From an uncultured Acetatifactor sp. (GTDB taxonomy: Bacteria; Bacillota; Clostridia; Lachnospirales; Lachnospiraceae), in contig CAJUAP010000045.1 in NCBI GenBank assembly GCA_910584435.1, positions 1-32,728 of the forward strand: 32,728 nucleotides of DNA, read 5' to 3'. The position numbers were made by a program, and so were the translations under genes. The notes beneath the pieces were generated by a model, which worked only from the letters and a program-made list of their open reading frames with translations, did not search any database and had not been told where the DNA came from. This document shows, piece after piece, positions 1 through 7,277 of this stretch; the first letter of the stretch is position 1; each line of letters starts with the position of its first letter.

Positions 1-55
1 GCTTCGCCCCCCAAAGAGGTGGGCTTCGCCCCCCAAAGAGGTGGGCTTCGCCCCC
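1..55. repeat. 22-bp tandem repeat, about 2.5 copies
   Basis: Two exact 22-base units (1-22 and 23-44) begin GCTTCGCCCCCC and end AAAGAGGTGG. A third copy is complete only for its first 11 bases (45-55). The array starts at the window edge, so more copies may lie upstream. It sits before the ABC-F gene with no convincing coding role. The bases just after it (about 64-90, GGCATGACGGGAAGTATGGC) resemble stretches at 20314 and 20423, which suggests a dispersed intergenic repeat family. Confidence 0.8.
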
Positions 56-178
56 TCTTGTCGGCATGACGGGAAGTATGGCAGAGAGGATAAGCAGAAG
101 GTAAATACGAAGGGACAGGCTGCAATACGCGGGAATGAAAAGCATTGCGGCTGCTTTAGGACAGGAATGGAGGGCAAG

Positions 179-1765
179 ATGCTGCAGATAAAAAATTTGA
201 CAATAACGCATAAGAAAGATTTGAGAGTTATGCTGGAGGATTTCCAATTTACACTGAATGCCGGGGATAAGGCGGTGCTGATTGGAGAGGAGGGAAATGG
301 CAAATCCACCCTGCTGAAGTGGGTTTATGATCCGGAAAGTGTCAGCGGATATGCGGAAGCACAGGGAGAGCGCATCTGTACGGGAGAGCGAATCGGCTAT
401 CTGCCCCAGGAGCTTCCGGGAGAAGAGAGCGATAAGAACATTTATGAGTTTTTTACTTCAGAAGAAGGATTTTGGGAGCAGACACCGGGAGAGTTAAACA
501 GGCTGGCAAAAGAGCTGGCGCTTCCGGCAGATTTCTTCTATGGGGAGCAGAAAATGTCCACTCTTTCCGGCGGGGAGAAGGTAAAGGCTCAGATTGCCAG
601 GATTCTGATGGCGAAACCCACCGTATTGTTGTTGGACGAGCCGTCCAATGATATTGACACACAGACGTTAGGGTGGCTGGAACATTTTATCCAGGAGGCG
701 GAGCAGGGAATTTTATACATTTCCCATGATGAAACTCTGATAGAAAGAACTGCCAATGCAGTGATTCATTTAGAACAGATACGACGGAAAACCAAATGCA
801 GGTATACGGTGGCGCGAGTGCCCTACCAGGAATACGTCAGTCATCGGAATGCGGTGATGCAGAATCAGCAGAGAAATGCCGAGAATGATAAAAGGCATCA
901 GGAAATCCAGCAGGAGAAGCTGCGCCGTATTATGCAGAAGGTGGAATATGATCAGGAAAATATTACCAGGCAGAACCCGTCGGGGGGACGGCTGCTGAAG
1001 AAGAAAATGAAGGCGGTCAAGTCCATGGAAAAAAGGTTTGAACGGGATGGGGAGCATATGGCACAGATGCCGGAGGCGGAAGAGGCTATTTTCCTGAAGT
1101 TCGGCCGGAACATAAGAATACCCGCCGGAAAGGTGATTATGGATTTTCACTTGGATGAGCTGTCTGTGTCTGATGTATGGGGCGGACGTATGGAACCGGA
1201 TGCGGCAGCTGAGTCGGATATTCATATTTTGGCGAGAGATATCCGCCTGACGGTAAAAGGGGCGGAAAAAATCTGTATCATTGGCAGGAATGGCGTGGGT
1301 AAGACCACTTTGCTTCGGCGGATTGCAGAAGCATTATTGGCAAGGGAGGATATCAGAGCAGCCTATATGCCGCAGAATTATGAAGAATTGCTGGATATGG
1401 ACAAGACACCGGTGGAGTATCTGTGCCCGGACGGGAAGAAAGAGGAGGTTACCGCAATACGTACTTACTTAGGTTCCATGAAGTATACTGCGGATGAAGT
1501 AAGCCATAAGATTGCGGATTTGTCGGGAGGGCAGAAGGCGAAAATCCTTCTGTTGAAAATGAGTTTATCCGAAGCCAATGTCCTGATTCTGGATGAACCT
1601 ACCCGGAATTTCTCTCCTTTGTCCGGGCCTGTTATCAGGGAGGTTCTGCGGGACTATGGAGGCGCCATTATCAGTGTCTCCCATGACAGAAAATATATCA
1701 GTGAGGTATGTGAAAAAATATATGAATTAACGGAAGATGGATTGCGGATTACGGAAAAAATGTAG
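179..1765 (+). CDS. ABC-F family ATPase (ribosome-associated, tandem ATP-binding domains)
   Basis: A 528-residue soluble protein with two ATP-binding cassettes and no membrane segments, the layout of ABC-F proteins, which act on the ribosome and are not transporters. Domain 1 has Walker A GEEGNGKST (about 36-44), signature LSGGEK (about 129) and Walker B LLLDEPSNDID (about 150). A basic, Lys/Arg- and Gln-rich linker follows (about 225-300). Domain 2 has Walker A GRNGVGKTT (about 370), signature LSGGQKAK (about 447) and LILDEPTRNFSP (about 470). ATG 179 is chosen because GGAGGG lies at 169-174; the upstream in-frame stretch is repeat-derived. Domain 2 has TRNFSPLSGP where most ABC-F proteins have TNHLDI. 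Whether it gives antibiotic protection or is a housekeeping member cannot be told from sequence alone. Confidence 0.9.
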   Translation: MLQIKNLTITHKKDLRVMLEDFQFTLNAGDKAVLIGEEGNGKSTLLKWVYDPESVSGYAEAQGERICTGERIGYLPQELPGEESDKNIYEFFTSEEGFWEQTPGELNRLAKELALPADFFYGEQKMSTLSGGEKVKAQIARILMAKPTVLLLDEPSNDIDTQTLGWLEHFIQEAEQGILYISHDETLIERTANAVIHLEQIRRKTKCRYTVARVPYQEYVSHRNAVMQNQQRNAENDKRHQEIQQEKLRRIMQKVEYDQENITRQNPSGGRLLKKKMKAVKSMEKRFERDGEHMAQMPEAEEAIFLKFGRNIRIPAGKVIMDFHLDELSVSDVWGGRMEPDAAAESDIHILARDIRLTVKGAEKICIIGRNGVGKTTLLRRIAEALLAREDIRAAYMPQNYEELLDMDKTPVEYLCPDGKKEEVTAIRTYLGSMKYTADEVSHKIADLSGGQKAKILLLKMSLSEANVLILDEPTRNFSPLSGPVIREVLRDYGGAIISVSHDRKYISEVCEKIYELTEDGLRITEKM

Positions 1766-1794
1766 TTGTGATTTGGAATACTGCATGTTATACT
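1766..1794 (+). promoter_or_regulatory. sigma-A promoter for pyrC
   Basis: TTGTGA (1766-1771), a 17-base spacer and TATACT (1789-1794) make a good sigma-A promoter immediately after the ABC-F stop codon. It would give a leader of nearly 190 bases before pyrC. Confidence 0.65.
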
Positions 1795-1913
1795 TAAAAC
1801 GATTCCATGTGGTATGCCTGACGAACATGGCAGGATTTATTTTGGCTCATTGGAAAGAGATGACTGGTAAAAATGCGGCCGGAGGCAGGTGCGTTGAGAA
1901 GCTGTGTAAGTGA

Positions 1914-1972
1914 TGCGGAAGAGATTCAAATAGCAGAGTCTTGCAGAAGAGATTTGAATAGCAGATTCCGCA
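1914..1972 (+). promoter_or_regulatory. structured leader just upstream of pyrC
   Basis: Two diverged 28-base direct copies (1915-1942 and 1943-1970) also form a stem-loop. The outer stem is TGCGGAA (1914-1920) with TTCCGCA (1966-1972), 7 bp. The inner stem is ATTCAAAT (1924-1931) with ATTTGAAT (1952-1959), 8 bp. It ends 8 bases before the GGGAGGG ribosome binding site of pyrC. There is no T tract, so it is not a simple terminator. I did not recognise a PyrR-binding consensus. A role in pyrimidine control is inference from position. Confidence 0.5.
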
Positions 1973-1991
1973 GGATATCGGGAGGGCGTTT

Positions 1992-3254
1992 ATGTTACTG
2001 ATAAGAAACGGATATATGATTGATCCCAAATCCGGTAAAGAGGGAAAATATGATATACTGATAAAAGGGGACCGCATACTGAAAATAGGGAAGGGTATTG
2101 CACTGCCTGACGGTAACTGCAGGGTAGTGGAGGCAGAGGGGCTTCTGGCGGTTCCCGGTTTGGTGGATGTGCATGTTCATTTCAGAGATCCCGGATTCCC
2201 TGAGAAGGAAGATATCTTCACCGGAGCAGCAGCAGCAGCCAGGGGAGGATTTACCACTGTGGTGATGATGGCCAATACCAAACCTCCCATAGACAATCGG
2301 GAAACGCTGGAATATGTGCTGAAGAAGGGACGGGAAACAGGGATTCACGTTATGGCCTGTGCAAATGTGACATTGGGAATGCAGGGAAAGGAACTGACGC
2401 CCATGGAGGAATTGGCGCAGTCCGGCGCGGCAGGATTTACGGATGACGGTATTCCGTTACTGGATGAATCGCTGGTGCGCAAGGCCATGGAGCGGGCGGG
2501 CAGACTTGATCTTCCCTTAAGCTTTCATGAGGAAGATCCTGCGCTCATCAGCAATCCTGGGATTCATAAGGGAAAGGCAAGCGAGTATTACGGTATCGGC
2601 GGTTCGCCCAGGGAGGCGGAGATCCGCCTGGTAGAGCGAGATCTGCGGCTGGCGTTGGAGACAGGGGCGGTTGTGAATATCCAGCATATCAGTACAAGGG
2701 AAGCAGTGGAATTGGTACGCCGGGCGAAGAAGCTGGGAACCAATATTCATGCGGAGGCAACACCTCACCACTTTACGCTGACAGAAGAGGCGGCGATTGC
2801 ATATGGTACTTTGGCGAAGATGAATCCGCCTCTGCGTGAAGAGGAAGATCGCCTGGAGATCATCAGAGGGTTGTGTGACGGAACCATTGATATGATTGCC
2901 ACCGATCATGCGCCCCACACCCAGGAGGAAAAGGCAAAACCCCTGACCCAGGCGCCCAGCGGTATCATCGGCCTGGAGACAGCGCTGTCGCTGGGAATCA
3001 CGGAACTGGTGGCAGGAGGATATCTTACCATGTGCCAGCTTCTGCGTCTCATGAGTACCAATCCTGCCGGTCTTTATCATTTGGATGCCGGTTATCTGGC
3101 GGAAGGCGGTCCGGCGGATGTCATATTGATAGATTCCGCGGCGGAAACCGTTCCCGGCAGTTATGCTTCCAGGGCTTCCAATACCCCTTTTACCGGGTGG
3201 AAGCTGAAGGGTAAGGTGGTGAAAACCATTGCGGCCGGAATGATAGTGGATTGA
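1992..3254 (+). CDS. pyrC: dihydroorotase (class I), pyrimidine biosynthesis
   Basis: A 420-residue zinc amidohydrolase that closes carbamoyl-aspartate to dihydroorotate, step 3 of de novo pyrimidine synthesis, in the cytosol. The metal-binding motif DVHVHFRDPGF is at about 59-69. GFTTVVMMANTKPP is at about 87-100, HEEDPAL follows near 180, EATPHHF near 255 and IATDHAPHT near 303. The last supplies the catalytic aspartate. Length and motifs fit class I (Bacillus-type) PyrC. The start ATG has GGGAGGG 6 bases upstream. It is the first gene of a pyrC-pyrK-pyrD group, with its own sigma-A promoter and a folded leader. A broken gene interrupts the group just downstream. Confidence 0.95.
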   Translation: MLLIRNGYMIDPKSGKEGKYDILIKGDRILKIGKGIALPDGNCRVVEAEGLLAVPGLVDVHVHFRDPGFPEKEDIFTGAAAAARGGFTTVVMMANTKPPIDNRETLEYVLKKGRETGIHVMACANVTLGMQGKELTPMEELAQSGAAGFTDDGIPLLDESLVRKAMERAGRLDLPLSFHEEDPALISNPGIHKGKASEYYGIGGSPREAEIRLVERDLRLALETGAVVNIQHISTREAVELVRRAKKLGTNIHAEATPHHFTLTEEAAIAYGTLAKMNPPLREEEDRLEIIRGLCDGTIDMIATDHAPHTQEEKAKPLTQAPSGIIGLETALSLGITELVAGGYLTMCQLLRLMSTNPAGLYHLDAGYLAEGGPADVILIDSAAETVPGSYASRASNTPFTGWKLKGKVVKTIAAGMIVD

Positions 3255-3283
3255 AGGAGACACATGAAAAATTTTTCACCAAA

Positions 3284-3546
3284 CATGAAATTGTAACTCT
3301 TTATCATGATTCTAAGTCAGGCATCCATGGTGATATTGTGCCCATAAGCCGTGAATGATGTGATTTTGGAAAGGGTTTTATATGGGTACGGATCGTAATC
3401 AGCCATTGACTTCAATATGCAGTTATCCCAAGGCAGGGATATATACATTAGAGGTTGATTTGTTTCGTCTTAAAGTGCTTGACATTGAACATGGATTGGA
3501 TTGGGCGTTATTAGTTGCGTATAATCGCGGTAAAATGGAATCAGTG
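3284..3546 (+). pseudogene. degraded DUF3990-like gene
   Basis: Between pyrC and pyrK, pieces of one protein can be read across two frames. Frame 1 gives LYHDSKSGIHGDIVPISRE (about 3299-3355), an in-frame TGA (3356-3358), then CDFGKGF. One T is then missing in a short T run (3376-3379), and the reading continues in the next frame with YMGTDRNQPLT, later YTLEVDL, LKVLDIEHGLDWALLVAYN and RGKMES. The order LYH.S, DFGKGFY..TD..Q, and WA..VAYNRGK matches my recollection of DUF3990 proteins, small proteins of uncertain function in Firmicutes. The part beyond RGKMES does not look like the family, so the C terminus seems lost. The open frame then continues without a stop into pyrK. Family assignment is from memory, not a search. 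Confidence 0.6.
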
Positions 3547-3642
3547 ATTGACGATTTAAGGGAAATCTATAGCCAGCGGCATACACCAACTATGGAGCAT
3601 ATGAGATTCGGAAGGGATAGGGATATCCGGAAAGGACATAGT

Positions 3643-4413
3643 ATGAAGCAGAAGCAGAATGCAGTGGTATTATCACAGAAGGAGACAGCAGCGGATATTT
3701 ATGATATGTGGATTGAGACTTCCCTGGCACACGATGCCAGACCGGGGCAGTTTCTCTGTGTCTATCCCAGAGATAAAAGCACGCTTCTTCCCCGTCCCAT
3801 CAGCATATGTGAAGCGGATGCAAAAAAAGGAGCGGTGAGGATTGTCTACCGTATTGCGGGAGCTGGAACAAGGGAATTTTCCGGGTATCGGGCAGGGGAT
3901 GCTGTTTCTATATTGGGTACTTTGGGGAATGGATTTCCTGTGGAGGAAGGAAGCGGAAAACGGGCGTTTCTGATTGGAGGCGGTATCGGCATTCCGCCGC
4001 TTTTGGAGCTGGCAAAGCGTCTTGACGGAGAGAAGCAGGTGATTCTTGGCTACCGCAGCAATGAGCTCTTTTTACAGGAGGATCTGGAAAAGCATGGTGC
4101 GGTATATGTGGCTACAGAGGATGGCAGTGCCGGAAGCCGGGGGAATGTAATGGATGCAATCAGGGATAACGGATTGGAAGCGGACATCATTTATGCCTGC
4201 GGACCTATGCCCATGCTGCGTGCCGTGAAAAAGTATGCGGCAGAGCATCAAATCAAAGCATATATTTCGCTGGAAGAGCGGATGGCCTGCGGCGTGGGGG
4301 TATGTCTGGGGTGTGTGGCAGGGACAAAGGAGCCGGACCATCACTCACATGTGCACAATGCCCGTATTTGTACGGACGGCCCGGTATTTGAGGCGGATGC
4401 GGTAGAGATTTGA
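3643..4413 (+). CDS. pyrK: dihydroorotate dehydrogenase B, electron-transfer subunit
   Basis: A 256-residue FAD and [2Fe-2S] protein of the ferredoxin reductase family. It passes electrons from PyrD to NAD+. The FAD-binding region includes LLPRPISICEAD and RIAGAGTREFS, the NAD-binding part has IGGGIGIPPLLELA and YACGPMPML, and the C-terminal iron-sulfur cluster is bound by Cys in MACGVGVCLGC plus a later RIC (spacing C-x4-C-x2-C-x18-C). ATG 3643, with AAAGGA upstream, gives the normal family start (MKQKQNAVVLS). The open frame extends 87 codons further upstream, to 3382. Those residues belong to the DUF3990-like remnant and are not typical of PyrK, so I do not include them; a fused product cannot be fully excluded. 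Confidence 0.93.
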   Translation: MKQKQNAVVLSQKETAADIYDMWIETSLAHDARPGQFLCVYPRDKSTLLPRPISICEADAKKGAVRIVYRIAGAGTREFSGYRAGDAVSILGTLGNGFPVEEGSGKRAFLIGGGIGIPPLLELAKRLDGEKQVILGYRSNELFLQEDLEKHGAVYVATEDGSAGSRGNVMDAIRDNGLEADIIYACGPMPMLRAVKKYAAEHQIKAYISLEERMACGVGVCLGCVAGTKEPDHHSHVHNARICTDGPVFEADAVEI

Positions 4414-4433
4414 GGCGGCGGAGAGCGGCAGGG

Positions 4434-4513
4434 CTGCGTTCGCAGAGTGGACTTTTCTCCCCCGCAAGGGGGCTGGAGTGGAGAGACCGGAACAAGTTCC
4501 CGCAAGCGGGAAC
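4434..4513 (+). repeat. cluster of three compact hairpins between pyrK and pyrD
   Basis: CTGC-GTTC-GCAG (4434-4445), CCCCC-GCAA-GGGGG (4459-4472, a GNRA-type tetraloop) and GTTCCCG-CAAG-CGGGAAC (4496-4513) lie in tandem. The last ends 6 bases before the AGGAGG of pyrD. None has a T tract, so they are not terminators. They could set mRNA stability or pyrD translation. The whole spacer happens to be stop-free in the pyrD frame from 4410. Confidence 0.6.
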
Positions 4514-4532
4514 TGGAACAGGAGGAAGCAAT

Positions 4533-5438
4533 ATGAATACGCAAGTAACTTTGGCAGGGGTAAAACTGAAGAATCCTGTCATGACAGCTTCAGGTACATT
4601 TGGGTCGGGGATGGAATATTCGGAATTCATAGATTTAAACAGGCTGGGGGCAGTAGTGACCAAGGGGGTGGCGAATGTGCCGTGGCCGGGGAATCCCACG
4701 CCGAGGGTAGCGGAGGTGTACGGAGGGATGCTCAATGCCATAGGGCTTCAGAACCCCGGCATTGATGTGTTTATGGAGAGGGACATCCCTTTTCTGAAAC
4801 AATATGATACCGGAATTATAGTGAATATCTGCGGTAAGACCGTGGAGGATTATGTGGAAGTGGTGGAACGCCTGGGGGAAGAACCTGCGGTATCCATGCT
4901 GGAAATCAATGTATCCTGTCCTAATGTCAAGGAGGGCGCCATTGCCTTCGGGCAGAATGCGAAGGCATTATATGACATTACCAACGAGATTAAAAAACAT
5001 GCAAAACAGCCTGTTATGATGAAATTAAGTCCGAATGTAACTGATATCGGGGAGCTGGCAAGAGCGGCGGAGGCAGCCGGAAGCGATGCCTTATCCCTGA
5101 TTAATACAATTACCGGAATGAAAATAGATATTCATAAGAGACGGTTTGTGCTTGCCAATAAGACGGGCGGGATGAGCGGCCCGGCCATCAAACCGATTGC
5201 TGTGCGTATGGTATATCAGGCGGCAAAGGCCGTGAAGATTCCCATTGTGGGTATGGGCGGTATTGCCACCGGGGAGGATGCCATAGAATTTCTGCTGGCC
5301 GGAGCTGCGGCGGTCAGTGTGGGTGCCATGAATTTCGTGAATCCCTATACCTGTATAGAAGTGATAGAGGGCATAGAGGATTATATGAGGAAATATCATG
5401 TGGAGAATGTCGCTGACTTAACAGGGGCAGTAGAATAA
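4533..5438 (+). CDS. pyrD: dihydroorotate dehydrogenase B, catalytic subunit
   Basis: A 301-residue FMN enzyme of class 1B that oxidises dihydroorotate to orotate and works with PyrK. The sequence shows NPVMTASGTFGSG at about 13-25, the active-site loop EINVSCPNVKEG with its catalytic Cys near residue 130, MMKLSPNVTDI, SLINTITGMKIDI, and the FMN-phosphate region VGMGGIATGEDAIEFLLAGA. The Cys (rather than Ser) base and the adjacent pyrK fit type 1B. ATG 4533 has AGGAGG at 4520-4525. A longer in-frame opening to 4410 translates the hairpin-rich spacer and is not expected to be protein. The gene is co-directional with pyrC and pyrK and probably co-transcribed. Confidence 0.95.
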   Translation: MNTQVTLAGVKLKNPVMTASGTFGSGMEYSEFIDLNRLGAVVTKGVANVPWPGNPTPRVAEVYGGMLNAIGLQNPGIDVFMERDIPFLKQYDTGIIVNICGKTVEDYVEVVERLGEEPAVSMLEINVSCPNVKEGAIAFGQNAKALYDITNEIKKHAKQPVMMKLSPNVTDIGELARAAEAAGSDALSLINTITGMKIDIHKRRFVLANKTGGMSGPAIKPIAVRMVYQAAKAVKIPIVGMGGIATGEDAIEFLLAGAAAVSVGAMNFVNPYTCIEVIEGIEDYMRKYHVENVADLTGAVE

Positions 5439-5484
5439 GCAGATATGTTTCATATCGTTCTGCCATGTGAACTTAGCATCTGGC

Positions 5485-5511
5485 ATATTCTTCTCTTATG
5501 GTTCATATATA
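5485..5511 (+). promoter_or_regulatory. possible sigma-E-type sporulation promoter before the SipL-like gene
   Basis: ATA (5485-5487), a 16-base spacer and CATATATA (5504-5511) loosely match the ATA-N16-18-CATA pattern of mother-cell sigma-E promoters. The match is weak in AT-rich DNA and is supported mainly by the downstream gene being a likely spore morphogenesis factor. Confidence 0.25.
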
Positions 5512-5542
5512 TACTTATACCAGTAAAATTGGAGGTATCTAT

Positions 5543-7093
5543 GTGGAACTGTTAAAGAGAAATATACATATGGATCGTATTCGTGTTCAGGCAGTGACGC
5601 AGTTTACTTTGGAGGATGATGTGAATCTGCCGGAGAATAAACCTGATGTCAGTACGCTGAATCTGGAAAAGGGAGAGCTGATCATTGATGAGATTAAGCC
5701 GGCCGTGGATTCTGTCATGGTTCGCGGCAGACTGGGTTTCGTAGTACTATACCATACTATGGAAGAAGGCAGCAGCCTGATTTTGCTGGAGGGTAAGCTG
5801 CCTTTTGAAGAGAAAATCAATCTGCAGGGCGTGGTGCCGTCGGATACAGTGGCGGTGGAGGGGGATGTGGAGGATCTGACCATCAGCATGATCAATTCAC
5901 GCAAGCTGAATATTCAATCCCTGATTACCATGACGGCACAGGTGGAGGAACTGTATGATGAGGAAGCCCCCGTTGCAGTGCATGGGGACGAGATGGTGGA
6001 GTACCGCCGGATGCCCGTAGATCTGGCGCAGATTGCCATCTGCAAAAATGATATTTTCCGTTTGAAAGAAGAAGTGGTTCTGCCGTCCAATTACCCCAAT
6101 GTTTTCCAGATTCTCTGGAGCAATCTGTCCCTGGGAGATGTGGAATTTAAGGTCATGGAGGAGAAGATCACCATTTCCGGGGATATCCATCTCTTTATTC
6201 TGTATGAGGGGGAGGGAGAGGAACATCCCTGCCGCAGCTTTGAGACCACCCTGCCTTTCAGCGGGGTGCTGGAATGCCATGGCTGCAGGGAAGGTATGCT
6301 GCCGGATATCCGTTATCGTTTGGGACAGCAGGAATTGGCCATCCGTCCGGATTTTGACGGGGAAGAACGCAATATTGGATTGGAGCTGGTACTGGATATT
6401 GCCATCCGCATTTATGAGGAGGAACGTCTGGAGATTATCTCCGATATCTATGGGGTGTCCAAGGAGATTGCCACAACTACCCACAGTGCCCAGCTGCGGA
6501 GGCTGCTGTCCAAGGTGACGGGGAAGACCAAGGTGACAGATCATATACGGGTTGCAGACGGAACAGTTCTTCAACTGTTACACAGCGAAGCAGCTGTGGC
6601 ATTGGAACAACAGAGTACAGTGGAAAACGGTATCCTGCTGCAGGGCAGTCTGCAGGTGAAGGTTATGTATATTACAGGGGAAGACGAATCTCCATATGGA
6701 TGTACACAGGCGCAGATTCCCTATCAATACACTTTGGAGGTGCCTGACATTGCACCTGAGGACATGGGAAAGGTCCATGCGGAGGTGGAGCAGCTTCAAG
6801 TGACCATGTTAGACGGGGAAGAGATGGATGTGAAAGCGGTAATCTGTTTCTCTACCGTGGTGTTCAAGAATGTTCCGGTAGATTTAATCAGTCAGGTGAC
6901 AGTGTCCGATTTGGACAGCGGTAAGATGAGCAGTCTGCCTGGAATGGTGGTCTATATGGTAAAGGAAGGGGATAATCTCTGGAATATCGGGAAGAAGTAT
7001 TATGTCCCTGTGGAAGCCATCAGGGCATTGAACGACCTGGACAGTGATGAACTGAAGGCAGGACAGAAGCTGCTGGTGGTAAAAGGCAGTTGA
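5543..7093 (+). CDS. sipL: DUF3794 (SPOCS) and LysM protein, SipL-like spore morphogenesis factor
   Basis: About 516 residues. The N-terminal and middle parts hold DUF3794-type repeats (for example AVTQFTLEDDVNLPENKPDV near the start, then related blocks). The last about 50 residues form a LysM domain (YMVKEGDNLWNIGKKYYVP, then AIRALNDL and LKAGQKLLVV). This is the layout of clostridial SipL, which binds the spore coat base protein SpoIVA through its LysM domain in the mother cell. A GTG start at 5543 is chosen: GGAGG lies at 5531-5535 and the product then begins VELLKRNIHM, like relatives. The ATG at 5498 has no good ribosome site. Length is close to the about 500 residues of SipL. A different DUF3794/LysM paralog is possible. 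Confidence 0.8.
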   Translation: MELLKRNIHMDRIRVQAVTQFTLEDDVNLPENKPDVSTLNLEKGELIIDEIKPAVDSVMVRGRLGFVVLYHTMEEGSSLILLEGKLPFEEKINLQGVVPSDTVAVEGDVEDLTISMINSRKLNIQSLITMTAQVEELYDEEAPVAVHGDEMVEYRRMPVDLAQIAICKNDIFRLKEEVVLPSNYPNVFQILWSNLSLGDVEFKVMEEKITISGDIHLFILYEGEGEEHPCRSFETTLPFSGVLECHGCREGMLPDIRYRLGQQELAIRPDFDGEERNIGLELVLDIAIRIYEEERLEIISDIYGVSKEIATTTHSAQLRRLLSKVTGKTKVTDHIRVADGTVLQLLHSEAAVALEQQSTVENGILLQGSLQVKVMYITGEDESPYGCTQAQIPYQYTLEVPDIAPEDMGKVHAEVEQLQVTMLDGEEMDVKAVICFSTVVFKNVPVDLISQVTVSDLDSGKMSSLPGMVVYMVKEGDNLWNIGKKYYVPVEAIRALNDLDSDELKAGQKLLVVKGS

Positions 7094-7094
7094 T

Positions 7095-7140
7095 GCATAA
7101 ATAAAACGGGGCGGCTATAGTTGTCCCGTTTTATTTATGC
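7095..7140. terminator. bidirectional terminator, perfect 16-bp stem
   Basis: GCATAAATAAAACGGG (7095-7110) pairs perfectly with 7125-7140 around a 14-base loop. The A-rich and T-rich flanks give a U tract on either strand, so it can stop both the SipL-like gene and the convergent gene at 7278-8360. Confidence 0.85.
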
Positions 7141-7144
7141 ACAC

Positions 7145-7224
7145 GGGCGTCAAGAGGAAAAATGTCAGCATACGTTGACGGACGCCCGGCGCGGCGGGCA
7201 GGGAAGACGGCTCTTTCCTGCCCG
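7145..7224. repeat. two GC-rich hairpins 3' of the 7278-8360 gene
   Basis: GGGCGTC (7145-7151) pairs with GACGCCC (7181-7187). CGGGCAGG (7195-7202) pairs with CCTGCCCG (7217-7224), and the stem extends three weaker pairs inward. Neither has a T tract on the minus strand. They lie between the convergent genes and may protect the 3' end of the minus-strand mRNA. Confidence 0.55.
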
Positions 7225-7277
7225 ATTGCGCAGACCCGCATATGGAAGTGAAAAATCCTCCCCTGGTCGATTGCAGA

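Noticed and set aside
1..55. CRISPR-like array at the window start
   Set aside because: The 22-base units are directly adjacent with no spacers, and no cas gene is nearby.
1914..1972. Intrinsic terminator or known riboswitch before pyrC
   Set aside because: There is no T tract after the stem and I recognised no conserved riboswitch core or PyrR-binding sequence.
2517..3263. 248-codon open frame on the minus strand
   Set aside because: Antisense to pyrC, no ribosome site or motif, composition typical of a shadow frame.
3382..3642. 87-residue N-terminal extension of PyrK
   Set aside because: It resembles DUF3990 and not PyrK, and ATG 3643 has a ribosome site and the normal family N terminus. 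Kept as part of a pseudogene instead.
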